Shown here in pieces: positions 1-8,043 of a stretch of 64,000 nt of DNA. The position numbers and the translations under genes are program-made. Position 1 is the stretch's first letter, and each line of letters begins with the position of its first letter. The stretch is from Ignisphaera cupida (GTDB lineage Archaea > Thermoproteota > Thermoprotei_A > Sulfolobales > Ignisphaeraceae), in assembly GCF_030186535.1 (NCBI RefSeq), contig NZ_JASNVW010000001.1, positions 372,001-436,000 of the forward strand. The letters are read 5' to 3'. The notes under the pieces are model-generated. The model searched no databases, was not told the DNA's origin, and worked only from the letters and a program-made list of their open reading frames with translations.

Positions 1-1
1 T

Positions 2-1363
2 TCTACACAGTTTGTATTTGAAATACCACGTGCTGAGAGTTCAGAGTATGTTTTAAGGCTTTTTGCCAAGGTTAGGGGGTGTGGTGAGGAGGCTTCTGAA
101 AATATAAACCTTTCTGTTTATGGTGTTGTTCAAAAGCTTGTTAATCTAGTTATTGTTTGGCATAATCACCAACCACCAAATTATTTACCAAGTGGTGCCT
201 ATTTTGCTGACTATCCATTTAAATGGGTTATTTACAATTTGTTTGAGCCATATGCCTTGGGAGGTCCTTACTATATTCATGCAAAAGTCTATGAAATGTT
301 TCCAAAAGTTAAAACAACTGTTAATCTCTCTCCAAGTCTTTTAGCTCAGTGGAGAGAAGCTATTGAAAGAGGCTATGTAATGGAGAATGGGGAAAGGATT
401 TTGCCTAGCGATAGAAGAATTGAGCTTATTAAGGAAACTCTTGAACTCTATAAAAAGCTTGCAAATCAAAACTCCATAGAGATTCTAACATCTGTATATG
501 CACACACCATCCTGGGGTATTTAATTCATAGATTTGATATGGAGGAGGTTATTAGAGATGAGCTAAGATTGGGAATGGAGATAACAAAAGAGGTCGCGGG
601 TTTTGAGCCTCATGGTGTTTGGACACCTGAAATGGCTTGGCATAACAGGCTTGGCTCTATCTATGCTGATATGGGTTTGGAGTATACCATTCTTTGTGGA
701 AAAAGCCATTTCACTAGAGCTATAGGAGATAAAACAACTATTTACGAGCCCTACGAATTTGTTGGTAATGGGAAGAGAATCAAGATTTTGTTTAGAGATC
801 AGGCAATTAGTGATTTGATAGGCTTTAGAAACAACTTTGCTAATAGAGTAGAAGCTTTGAAAGCAGCACTAGACACAGTTCTCAACATTGTTAGTAGAAG
901 AGGCTTTGTAACAATTGCTTTAGATGGTGAAAACTGGATGATATTCTCTAAGTATCCTAAAAACACCTATCCATACTTTGTAAAGCTATATGAATACATC
1001 AATACCTTGCAAGAGAAAGGCTTCTTAAAAAGTTTAACTGGTTATGAAGCTGTGAAGACTTGTGGTGATAGCTGTAGAAAGATTTTGTATATTCCAACAA
1101 ATTCGTGGGTAAACAGTTTCCACAAATGGGATGGTGAATTGAACGAACAAAGATATATGTGGTTTGAAATTGAAAAAGCTTATCAGAGACTCAAGATATA
1201 TAAGCAATTGATTGGAGAAACAAAGGATATTAAAGAAGCTTACTGGGCTTTGTACCACGCTATAGATAGTGATTATTGGTGGACAGAGTTTTGGAATCCA
1301 AGAGTTATAAAGACTTGGCTTGAGGAACTTCACAAAACTTTGAATAGTATAAAAATTGTTTAG
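2..1363 (+). CDS. Glycoside hydrolase family 57 protein, 3' part only
   Basis: The reading frame is open from base 2, so the start lies upstream of the window; about 453 residues are visible. GH57 enzymes hydrolyse or rearrange alpha-glucans. The first GH57 signature (HNHQPP) falls near visible residue 54, with about 50 residues of another region before it. The nucleophile region reads VWTPEMAW near residue 209, with Glu as the expected nucleophile. The acid/base region reads ALDGENW near residue 307, with Asp as the expected general acid. All key residues are therefore present. The stop is 2 bases from the stop of the convergent pyrophosphorylase gene. Substrate (amylose, pullulan, branching or a sugar-nucleotide-linked glycan) cannot be told from this fragment. 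Confidence 0.85.
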   Translation, partial: STQFVFEIPRAESSEYVLRLFAKVRGCGEEASENINLSVYGVVQKLVNLVIVWHNHQPPNYLPSGAYFADYPFKWVIYNLFEPYALGGPYYIHAKVYEMFPKVKTTVNLSPSLLAQWREAIERGYVMENGERILPSDRRIELIKETLELYKKLANQNSIEILTSVYAHTILGYLIHRFDMEEVIRDELRLGMEITKEVAGFEPHGVWTPEMAWHNRLGSIYADMGLEYTILCGKSHFTRAIGDKTTIYEPYEFVGNGKRIKILFRDQAISDLIGFRNNFANRVEALKAALDTVLNIVSRRGFVTIALDGENWMIFSKYPKNTYPYFVKLYEYINTLQEKGFLKSLTGYEAVKTCGDSCRKILYIPTNSWVNSFHKWDGELNEQRYMWFEIEKAYQRLKIYKQLIGETKDIKEAYWALYHAIDSDYWWTEFWNPRVIKTWLEELHKTLNSIKIV

Positions 1364-1365
1364 CT

Positions 1366-2598
1366 TTACCTAATCACTATATTCTCTATGTGTACATTGC
1401 TTGGAATTTCTTTGTGAGGCCATATCTTAACATTTCTAAGTGTTGAACCATCACCTACAATAACATCGTCACCAATTACGGAATTCTCTATTCTAACATT
1501 TTTACCTATCTTAGTATGTCTACCCACTATGCTATGGGAAATTACTGTTCCAGAATCAATTCTGCATCTATCCATAACAACACTATAGTGTATGGAAACA
1601 CCATCATTGATTATAGTGTAATTGTCTACAACACTATTTGCAAGCGAAACATTTTTTCCTATTTTAACGTGACGACCTATTAGATTATCTCCATCTACTT
1701 TGATATTTCCAGACAAAATGTTTTGAAGTATTTGCTTATGTAGCTCCATAGACTCTTTGCTTTTTCCCTGAACCTTAACATTTCTTGTTAGCATTTTAGC
1801 CTCTAACTCTTCTGGAGGTAGATTTCTAAGCATGTAGAATACAGCCTCGAGATACCTCTCTGGAGTTCCTATGTCGAACCAGTAGCCCTTTAACTCAAAT
1901 GCGTAAACAGGTAGTCCACTCTCTATTGCAAGAGGTATTATGTGCTGTCCAAAATCCATTAAACCTCTTTCTCTATACTCCATCACCTTTGGTGATGATA
2001 TAAAGTTTCTAAATTCCTTTGACAATATGTACACACCTGTATTCACATACCTGCTGGGAGCTTCTTCAATGCTCTTTGGCTTTTCAACAAATTTTCTTAT
2101 TCTCCAATCCTTATCTAAATCAGCAACACCAAAATGTCTAATCTCCTTAGCATCATCTAAAAACTTAACAGCTATACTCATGAATGCTGATTTCTCTTTG
2201 TGACTAGAGTAGAACTTGGCTAAATCAATATCGAATAGCAAATCACCTTGAGCAACAAGAACTTCTTCCTTAATATCGTAATACTCCATAATAATTCTAA
2301 CACTATCAGCATTACCAATACTATCCTCGTTAGGCTGATACCTTATTCTAACATCTGGAAAACCATACTTAAGTCTAATCTTCAAACCCTCACCAAAATA
2401 ATCATAAACCTCCTTATAATTAAAATAGCCACTCACACCCATATAGAACTCTGTAACTCCCTGATTAGCAAGCTTAACAATTGTAAACTCTATCAAAGGC
2501 CTATTAAGAAACCTAATAACAGCTTTGGAAGTCTCAACAGTTAAGGGGTACAGCCTGGTACCCAAACCCCCAAGGGGAAAAATAGCTTTTCTAAGCAC
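1366..2598 (-). CDS. Nucleotidyl-sugar pyrophosphorylase with C-terminal left-handed beta-helix
   Basis: The 410-residue protein begins with the nucleotidyltransferase signature GGLGTRLYPLT, followed by the sugar-phosphate-binding core (VEKP, NTGVYIL). The last ~110 residues are hexapeptide-type repeats (e.g. IGRHVKIGKNV, IENSVIGDDVIVG), as in bifunctional or oligomeric NDP-sugar pyrophosphorylases. The expected reaction joins NTP and a sugar 1-phosphate to give NDP-sugar and pyrophosphate. Family members act on glucose-1-P or mannose-1-P, and the specificity is not readable here. Its convergent position next to a GH57 gene hints at glucan or surface-glycan metabolism, which is inference. Confidence 0.85.
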   Translation of the reverse strand: MLRKAIFPLGGLGTRLYPLTVETSKAVIRFLNRPLIEFTIVKLANQGVTEFYMGVSGYFNYKEVYDYFGEGLKIRLKYGFPDVRIRYQPNEDSIGNADSVRIIMEYYDIKEEVLVAQGDLLFDIDLAKFYSSHKEKSAFMSIAVKFLDDAKEIRHFGVADLDKDWRIRKFVEKPKSIEEAPSRYVNTGVYILSKEFRNFISSPKVMEYRERGLMDFGQHIIPLAIESGLPVYAFELKGYWFDIGTPERYLEAVFYMLRNLPPEELEAKMLTRNVKVQGKSKESMELHKQILQNILSGNIKVDGDNLIGRHVKIGKNVSLANSVVDNYTIINDGVSIHYSVVMDRCRIDSGTVISHSIVGRHTKIGKNVRIENSVIGDDVIVGDGSTLRNVKIWPHKEIPSNVHIENIVIR

Positions 2599-2706
2599 AC
2601 AAATCCCCCAGTAATACTAAAAGTGCCAGCAAAGTAATAAACGCTTTGTATGGAGCTAGTAACAATCATGTAAAACACATACTAAAACATTATACCTATA
2701 TAAATA

Positions 2707-2760
2707 GCGTCAGACTCGGGTTCTAACATCACAAATCAGTAGCGGACCTATCATCACCAA
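2707..2760 (-). ncRNA. Box C/D guide sRNA (candidate 1)
   Basis: Read on the minus strand, the order of elements is exactly that of an archaeal C/D guide: box C GTGATGA (2757-2751), an 11-nt guide TAGGTCCGCTA (2750-2740), box D' CTGA (2739-2736), a 3-nt spacer, box C' GTGATGT (2732-2726), a 12-nt guide TAGAACCCGAGT (2725-2714), and box D CTGA (2713-2710). Such RNAs bind L7Ae, Nop5 and fibrillarin and direct 2'-O-methylation of the target base opposite the fifth guide nucleotide before D or D'. Predicted targets are TAGCGGACCTA and ACTCGGGTTCTA, with G methylated in both. It lies between the pyrophosphorylase gene and a tRNA and overlaps no gene. Confidence 0.85.
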
Positions 2761-2814
2761 AAACAGTAAAAATAACCAAAAGATAAAAAGTCTATAATAA
2801 ATAAAAAGATAAAT

Positions 2815-2889
2815 GGGCCCGTAGCTCAGCCAGGACAGAGCGCCGGCCTTCGGAGCCGGTGGTCCGGGGTTCAAATCCCCGCGGGCCCG
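2815..2889 (+). tRNA. tRNA-Arg (anticodon TCG)
   Basis: A full cloverleaf can be drawn by hand. The acceptor stem is GGGCCCG (2815-2821) with CGGGCCC (2882-2888), and the discriminator is G2889. The D stem is GCTC/GAGC. The anticodon stem CCGGC/GCCGG (2843-2847, 2855-2859) closes the loop CTTCGGA, with anticodon T2850-C2851-G2852. The T arm is CGGGG-TTCAAAT-CCCCG (2865-2881). There is no intron and CCA is not encoded. The anticodon UCG reads CGA-type arginine codons. The upstream AT-rich stretch around 2783-2800 can hold its TATA element. Confidence 0.95.
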
Positions 2890-3668
2890 CTACTCAAAAC
2901 ATTTCTCTTCATGAAAACCTTAATATCCTCCCCTATAGATCTTAACTTATGGATAAGTCAGGAAACTCATGGTCGGACTAAGATTTGAATAATGATCAGT
3001 TTAGAATGATTAATGTCCAAGTTTAAATGATGACACTAAGTGTAGTTCGTATATTAAGAATGAACTTGGCTACAATAGAACTTGTATTATTCTAGGTTTA
3101 TCTATGTCTATGTCTTCAAGACTTGTTTTCATAATGATCTCCAGTTCCACGGCTTGGTTTGTGAGGATTTAATTGATTATTTGCAGATGCTACTTTATAG
3201 AAATGGATTTAAGCATATTTTCATTATTCCACAAAGCATCTAAAGAACTTCTGAAGAAGTTAGTGTAAAAATAAGATTATGGATTCTAACATCTAATTGC
3301 TTCTTCAGCTGATTGAATCCCGTCGAGAGGATTTTCGGAATTGTGCAATTTACCATATTAGCTGAAGAGATCTAATTTAGAGGGATTTAATTTCACTAAC
3401 TCCTACTTGAATTTTAAATCTGCTTTTTTCTAGCATCAAGCACATTTGCAAGTTCTCTATTCAATAGCTCATATGAATTTTAATATAATGCTAGTTACTT
3501 TTCGAAGTGTGGTAGATCATAGAAAGATTCTTTGATTTTTATCATTTTCTTCATAAATTTATGGTATAAAGCTCCTATACCCATGGCTTTCTTTGTAATA
3601 TTCAACACTTAGAAATGAGTGAGGTATCTAGGAATACTTAACTATTTGATATCTTTCCAAGTTACTTG
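2890..3668. other. Gene-poor stretch with weak coding remnants
   Basis: No intact gene is visible in these ~780 bases. Two weak stretches look like decayed coding sequence. On the plus strand around 3130-3310, a frame reads ...CEDLIDYLQMLLYR...FKHIFIIPQSI with one internal stop. On the minus strand around 3410-3600, two short open runs (KKAMGIGALYHKFMKKM; SYELLNRELANVLDARKK) are separated by stops. I do not recognise either. The stretch lies directly 3' of a tRNA gene and before a VapBC pair, a common setting for degraded integrated DNA. No duplicated tRNA 3' end was seen to prove it. Confidence 0.35.
3302..3368. repeat. Inverted repeat enclosing two smaller hairpins
   Basis: TCTTCAGCT (3302-3310) is the exact reverse complement of AGCTGAAGA (3360-3368). 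Between them sit two smaller hairpins: AATCC/GGATT (3316-3320, 3329-3333) and AATTG/CAATT (3339-3343, 3346-3350). Together they could form a three-way junction in RNA or a cruciform in DNA. The function is unknown; it could be a relic of a mobile element end or chance in AT-rich DNA. Confidence 0.35.
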
Positions 3669-4127
3669 CTACCATATTGTGACTATCCCTATCTTTTTAG
3701 CGACATATATTAGATCTTTGTCTCCTGTTACGATGGGTATATGTAGCTTTTGTGCTAGCCATATTAATGTTGAATCTACAATGCTTAGCGATCTACCTGC
3801 TAGTTCCGAAACTTCTTTGAGAATTTTATCGCCTTCAACCTTTATTTTAGCAGACTCGATATAGTCATCTAGTCTTAGCTCTACTACTTTGAAGTATCTT
3901 GTCACAAAGGTTTTAAGCTCTTCTTTACTTTTGATAACTGGGATCCTGCCTCTTAACCAGTGAACATATAATTCATAAACGACTGTGGCAGGCAGATATC
4001 CTGTGATTTCTCCTTTTCTAATCCTCAGCATAATCTCCTCAGCTTTCTCCCCAAGTTCTCCATAGGCCATAGCAAGTATTGCATATGTGTCAATAATAAC
4101 TGCTTTTATATTTCTCTCTTCTCCCAA
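3669..4127 (-). CDS. vapC: VapC-type PIN-domain ribonuclease toxin
   Basis: This 152-residue PIN-domain protein carries the four expected acidic positions: Asp13 in IDTYAIL, Glu52 in VVYELY, Asp118 in SIVDSTL and Asp136 in VTGDKD. PIN toxins are Mg-dependent endoribonucleases that cut RNA and are held inactive by the partner antitoxin. Length and motif spacing are normal, so it should be active. Its start overlaps the end of the AbrB-type gene by 22 bases, the usual antitoxin-first VapBC layout on one transcript. Context is a gene-poor stretch with other toxin-antitoxin remnants. Confidence 0.88.
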   Translation of the reverse strand: MGEERNIKAVIIDTYAILAMAYGELGEKAEEIMLRIRKGEITGYLPATVVYELYVHWLRGRIPVIKSKEELKTFVTRYFKVVELRLDDYIESAKIKVEGDKILKEVSELAGRSLSIVDSTLIWLAQKLHIPIVTGDKDLIYVAKKIGIVTIW

Positions 4128-4348
4128 TATTCTTTCTCCTCAAGATCTAGCTCATTCTCTGCCTCCTCAGCACTACCAATACAGCACTTCCAGACTCTCT
4201 CCCAAAGATCAAGTGGTTTTAGTACAATTCTATCACCCTTAACCTCCAGCATCAAGAGAGATCCCTCCTCAATCCCTAGAGCCTCACGGACACTTTTAGG
4301 TAAAACAATAATGCCCTTTCTATGAACCTTAATAACATCCTGATACAT
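4106..4348 (-). CDS. vapB: VapB-type SpoVT/AbrB antitoxin
   Basis: The 80-residue protein has an N-terminal swapped-hairpin AbrB DNA-binding domain (VHRKGIIVLPKSVREALGI...GSLLMLEVKGDRIVL, given here in part). A Glu-rich C-terminal tail (residues ~58-80) would wrap the toxin. It is expected to neutralise the downstream PIN ribonuclease and repress the shared promoter. The stop lies inside the toxin gene. The AT-rich DNA upstream (4349-4400) should carry the promoter; I did not see a convincing operator palindrome there. Confidence 0.85.
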   Translation of the reverse strand: MYQDVIKVHRKGIIVLPKSVREALGIEEGSLLMLEVKGDRIVLKPLDLWERVWKCCIGSAEEAENELDLEEKEYWEKREI

Positions 4349-4645
4349 AATCTACACCTAGTACAAATCATGCATACCTAACTTATATGTTTAACCACAA
4401 GATTAACCAATAAATATTCTAACAAAATATAATTACTAACATGACGAAGAGAAATAATGTAAAAAGTTAGTTAATAGTGAAGAATCTAAAATGATCCTAT
4501 GTTTTGCATTCTTTTGATGAATGAGGTTTCAACATATGAATCTTTATTAACTCTTAATCGCTATCATATTTTTAATACTTTAAACTTTGTTAAATGATTA
4601 TATGATTTTAGTTATTTCACTAAAATGTTTGTGAATGCAATAAAC

Positions 4646-5143
4646 CTATGTCTTTAGCTGTTCTAAGAGTTTTCTTGTACTGTTTAGTAGTGATAGAATG
4701 TAGTTGAATTCTTGCTCGCCTATCCTCTCCCTCATCTGCTTTAATCTTTCAATAACCTCGTCAATAGAGCTGCTTGCCTGCTCAACATCTCTATTCAAAA
4801 TATTTATCTGGTTGATGAGCCACTTATCTAACATATATTCAATACGCTGAACCAGATCACCTACTTTACGCTCGACCTCAATGCTTAAGCCATTGTATCC
4901 TCTGTGAAAAGTAATTTCATAACCATCATACCCAAAATTAGCATAACCATAACTAGATGATCTCAATACGTACAAAAAACTAATGAGAGCATACTTGCTT
5001 ATGCCATATCTATTTGTCAGCAGGTTTAACACATTATCAACAAGCTCTGTGGGGGATACGACCATGTCGTTTTCTAAATTTTTCATATCTTTATCCCCAA
5101 CACCAAATGTCTTCTTTCTCTTAAAAAACAAGTTAAAAACCAT
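4646..5143 (-). CDS. Hypothetical protein with C-terminal helical region
   Basis: I do not recognise this 165-residue protein. The N-terminus is basic (FFKRKKTFG). A middle part (residues ~60-95) contains FLYVLRSSSYGYANFGYDG and looks like a small alpha/beta domain. Residues ~95-165 are helical and heptad-like (ILNRDVEQASSSIDEVIERL), suggesting a coiled coil. There is no signal peptide or membrane helix. It stands alone between VapBC and a decayed HEPN-MNT gene, in a stretch that looks like accessory DNA. The 297 bases between it and vapB (4349-4645) contain nothing I can name. Confidence 0.55.
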   Translation of the reverse strand: MVFNLFFKRKKTFGVGDKDMKNLENDMVVSPTELVDNVLNLLTNRYGISKYALISFLYVLRSSSYGYANFGYDGYEITFHRGYNGLSIEVERKVGDLVQRIEYMLDKWLINQINILNRDVEQASSSIDEVIERLKQMRERIGEQEFNYILSLLNSTRKLLEQLKT

Positions 5144-5211
5144 TTAATAGACCTCATGACATACAATATTGTTACTCTGCTATAGTCCACTGCAGCAAAA
5201 TAAAAATGTTA

Positions 5212-5846
5212 ATGCGCATCTATGGTGCTTTCAAGTATGTTAGCTACAAGTTTTTCTTAGCATTTATGTCAATGCTGTTTAAAACAATAAGCACATCTAT
5301 TTGCTATATTACTATAGATTGTTGTTGGTTTTCTACAATACCTCCAATAACATAGACCTCAGCTTCTTGAATCAAGTCTTTCATACGCTTGCTTATTTTC
5401 TCAATATGTTTTCTTCACATTTTCAAATGATCAAAGCAATGCAATACCTAATCTAACTTAACACCTTTGCATACCTCTTCAAGAATTTTCGCAAGCTCTG
5501 TAGCTAAAGACAAACACAGCTTTATATCACTAAAGCGTGTGCTTTACATTACCATATCTGCTCATAGCATGTGCTTTCTTCAAATACTATAAAAAAGTCT
5601 TCAGTTGTATACTAATAATATCCATGAAGCTCCAAAGATCTAATAAGTATGGCAAGCAACTCCCCTAATCTATGACCTTTTAACCTTTCACTGAACAATT
5701 CATTGTAAACAGCCTTTACACATAATTGCAAAGCTTGTTCGATAAAGAACATAGCTAAATCAGTATCAAAAACTTTCTTCGCTTTACATGGGAAAAGCTT
5801 TGACCCTTCTTTTCAATATACTTGCATATTCCCTACTCTCACAACC
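5212..5846 (-). pseudogene. Decayed HEPN-MNT (HEPN domain plus minimal nucleotidyltransferase)
   Basis: Reading the minus strand across frames recovers a HEPN domain followed by a nucleotidyltransferase domain. HEPN pieces in order: SREYASILKRRVKAF, then in another frame DTDLAMFFIEQALQLCVKAV and LKGHRLGELLAIL, then HAMSRYGNVKHTL, then LATELAKILEEVCKGVKL. The nucleotidyltransferase piece reads VYVIGGIVEN...SIVI-stop-QIDVLIVL, matching the GG...DIDVLIV active site with a stop in it. At least three frame changes and several stops break the gene, so it is dead. Intact relatives form toxin-antitoxin modules in archaea. It occupies most of the ~900 bases without an ORF here. Confidence 0.75.
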
Positions 5847-6044
5847 ACTTATTGGTTTAATTTAATTAGCTTGATATGAACAAATAAAGCTTTAACTTAT
5901 AACTGATAACTGAAGGTGAATATTCATAGTTTTCTCTAGCTTAGAATTTCTTCAAACAAAGCCGTTATTTCTGCAATTGAAAGAAAGCATACTTTTCATA
6001 AATTTTTATTTTCTACATTATGAATATATGTAGTGGGGTAATCT

Positions 6045-6695
6045 GTGGCACTGATTCAAAATCCTGTTGTTGAAGCATATAAATCTATGAGGAAAGGAGT
6101 GCTATATCTGATAATAGCTTGGCTATTGATAGGCATAGGCCTATCATCTGTTGTGTTTGGCATGTTTAGTTTGTTTGCATTAACTGCGACACGAGGAATG
6201 TTTCATGGTATTGGCGCTATAATGGGTCTTGCCATTGCAATAGTGATTATTTTTGCTATTGGATTAGTCATTGCTTTAATAGGTTTGTGGGGCAATTTCA
6301 TACCTGGTGTTAGCATGCTTGCCAAGGCTATGCCGGAGCTCTCCACAGCTTCTTCGCTTATTAAGATTGGCTTGTTCTATGGCTTAATAGTGTTGTTAAT
6401 AGGGCTTCTTACAATATTTATAGTCATAGGCATACCAATTATAGTAATTGGTTACATAATGTTAATACTAGGCTACATAGGGCTAATAATACTATGCTTT
6501 AAGCTAAACGAACTTGAAAAGAATGTTCTATACTTAGCAGCAGGAATACTATTTATAATAGCAATATTCATAGGTTTAGCAGGGTTTATAGCATGGATAC
6601 TACTCTACATAGCACTGGGAGACAGCATTGCCAAGGCAAGTCAAGCACAACCAACACCACTCACCACTATAACTACACCACCCTCGCCAGCCTAA
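6045..6695 (+). CDS. Multi-spanning membrane protein, DUF973-like
   Basis: The 216-residue protein has about five hydrophobic spans (residues ~18-50, 57-85, 104-131, 132-155, 160-192) and a short Pro/Thr-rich cytoplasmic or external tail (TPLTTITTPPSPA). Span pattern, the PVVEAYKSMRKG start and the C-terminal tail resemble the DUF973 family of crenarchaeal membrane proteins, whose function is unknown. The start is GTG at 6045, preceded by GTGGGGTA at 6033-6040 as a possible ribosome site. It stands alone, with a decayed HEPN-MNT gene upstream on the other strand. Confidence 0.65.
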   Translation: MALIQNPVVEAYKSMRKGVLYLIIAWLLIGIGLSSVVFGMFSLFALTATRGMFHGIGAIMGLAIAIVIIFAIGLVIALIGLWGNFIPGVSMLAKAMPELSTASSLIKIGLFYGLIVLLIGLLTIFIVIGIPIIVIGYIMLILGYIGLIILCFKLNELEKNVLYLAAGILFIIAIFIGLAGFIAWILLYIALGDSIAKASQAQPTPLTTITTPPSPA

Positions 6696-6812
6696 TCCAT
6701 TACAATTCCTTATCCTAAATACTCACAAATTTTTCCAAGGCGTCTCCAAGTTGGTAGCTAAGGTTAAAAGCATTGCTGTAAGCAGTTAAAGAATTGCCTG
6801 AGTAAACTCTTT

Positions 6813-7068
6813 TTATAGAATTCCATATTCTTTTAGCGTTTTCAATACTTTCTCCAATTCTTCAAGCAAATCAAAACCTTTTTCAGTTATTCTCAACCTC
6901 TACTTCTTCTACAAGCTTTTTCTTCTTGAGAATATTTATGATGTCACTAAGTCTATCATAAGGTACATTAACAAACATTGCCAATCTTGTTGGCAATAAC
7001 TCCTCTTGCGATAATGTTTTGAGAATTTCATACACAATTTCTATACGACTTCTCTTGGTCTTTGCCAT
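6813..7068 (-). pseudogene. Winged-helix (HTH_45-like) regulator broken by a frameshift
   Basis: The first frame encodes 61 residues: a basic start (KRSRIEIVYEILKTL), a helix-turn-helix (TRLAMFVNVPYDRLSDIINIL) and KKKKLVEEV, then a stop. The next frame continues at once with RLRITEKGFDLLEELEKVLK and stops at 6813. RITEKG is the conserved wing-plus-helix expected immediately after the LVEE strand in this archaeal winged-helix family. One extra base near 6898-6903 therefore splits an otherwise complete ~84-residue regulator. It may be a true pseudogene or a sequence error. A second broken ORF ends 5 bases upstream of its start. Confidence 0.7.
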
Positions 7069-7073
7069 GGTAT

Positions 7074-7368
7074 TTACCTTAGTCTCATGAACGTGCTTAA
7101 AGCAAGTATTGTTGCTTCAAAACTTTGCATAGCTTCTGATATTACAGGCAAAACCAGCTTCTCTGTTGTGAGAACTGGTATTAGTGTACGTATGTAAAAC
7201 GATATTGACAAAACTATGATCAGAGTTCTTGTAACTGTTTGTCTCTACACTTTCATTTCAATCATTTTATGCTCATTCATGATTAAGTGTAGGGACAAAT
7301 GAAACAATACCCATAATTAATGCTAAAACAATGGCAACTATAACGAGATTATCCATAAGTTTACACAT
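7074..7368 (-). pseudogene. Small membrane protein gene, disrupted
   Basis: The minus strand first reads MDNLVIVAIVLALIMGIVSF, a membrane helix, and then hits a stop near residue 30. After a gap, another frame reads IIVLSISFYIRTLIPVL...TEKLVLPVISEAMQSFEATILAL and stops at 7074, just before the winged-helix gene. The two pieces look like one ~95-residue membrane protein split by a frame change. I do not recognise the family. The close spacing suggests it was co-transcribed with the broken winged-helix gene. Confidence 0.45.
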
Positions 7369-7396
7369 GGAAGTACTCAATGTAAAAACTTATTGC

Positions 7397-8032
7397 TTAT
7401 ATTAATTCTCTATGTTCAATATTGTAAAAATGCTGCGTAGATAACTGAACAAAGCTTTTCCTTTTTTCAGCAGCACTTCTTAGCACATCGTCTATAGCAT
7501 TTCTTCCATGAGCATCAATGGCTATGGTTAAAGGCCCAAAATTCTCTACCTCAAAAACCCACACAGCCTCTGGAATGCCCAAATCAAGCCAGTAAACATC
7601 TATAACACGTTTAATTGCCTGAGCTGCTAAAACAGCTGCACCTCCTGTAAAAATGGTGTAAACAGCGCCATGTTTCTTGCAAGCATCAACAGTTTTAGAC
7701 CCCATACCACCTTTCCCAATAATCATTCTAACCCCAAGCCTCTTGATAATCTCATGCTCATATAACTCCATTCTCATGCTGGTTGTAGGCCCTGCTGCAA
7801 CAACTCTCCAACTATTATCTTCCTTAACTACAACAGGACCACAGTGATAAATAACTCCATTGCTTAAATTAAATGGAAGCTTCTCACCCCTATTTATATA
7901 CTCCACTATCCTCTTATGTGCAGCATCTCTAGCTGTGTAGACTACTCCATACAAATAAACAATGTCTCCAACATTTAGTTTTCTAATATCATTCTCTGTC
8001 AAGGGGGTTACAAGCTTATACACATCACCCAT
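7397..8032 (-). CDS. Fumarate hydratase class I, beta subunit
   Basis: This 211-residue protein matches the C-terminal (beta) part of class I fumarases, found as a separate subunit in archaea. Visible conserved stretches are GDIVYLYGVVYTARDAAHKR, GPTTSMRMELYE and IGKGGMG near the active site. With the Fe-S alpha subunit it interconverts fumarate and L-malate in the citric acid cycle or a reductive branch of it. The alpha gene lies 11 bases upstream on the same strand, so the two are surely co-transcribed. The length is normal for an archaeal beta subunit. Confidence 0.9.
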   Translation of the reverse strand: MGDVYKLVTPLTENDIRKLNVGDIVYLYGVVYTARDAAHKRIVEYINRGEKLPFNLSNGVIYHCGPVVVKEDNSWRVVAAGPTTSMRMELYEHEIIKRLGVRMIIGKGGMGSKTVDACKKHGAVYTIFTGGAAVLAAQAIKRVIDVYWLDLGIPEAVWVFEVENFGPLTIAIDAHGRNAIDDVLRSAAEKRKSFVQLSTQHFYNIEHRELI

Positions 8033-8043
8033 TACAATAACAC

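Noticed and set aside
3027-3060. Box C-like ATGATGA as a third C/D RNA
   Set aside because: No CTGA at a guide distance and no C'/D' pair follow.
3311-3350. CRISPR repeat remnant (GATTGAATCCC-like start)
   Set aside because: Only one copy is present, with no spacer periodicity and no cas genes in the window.
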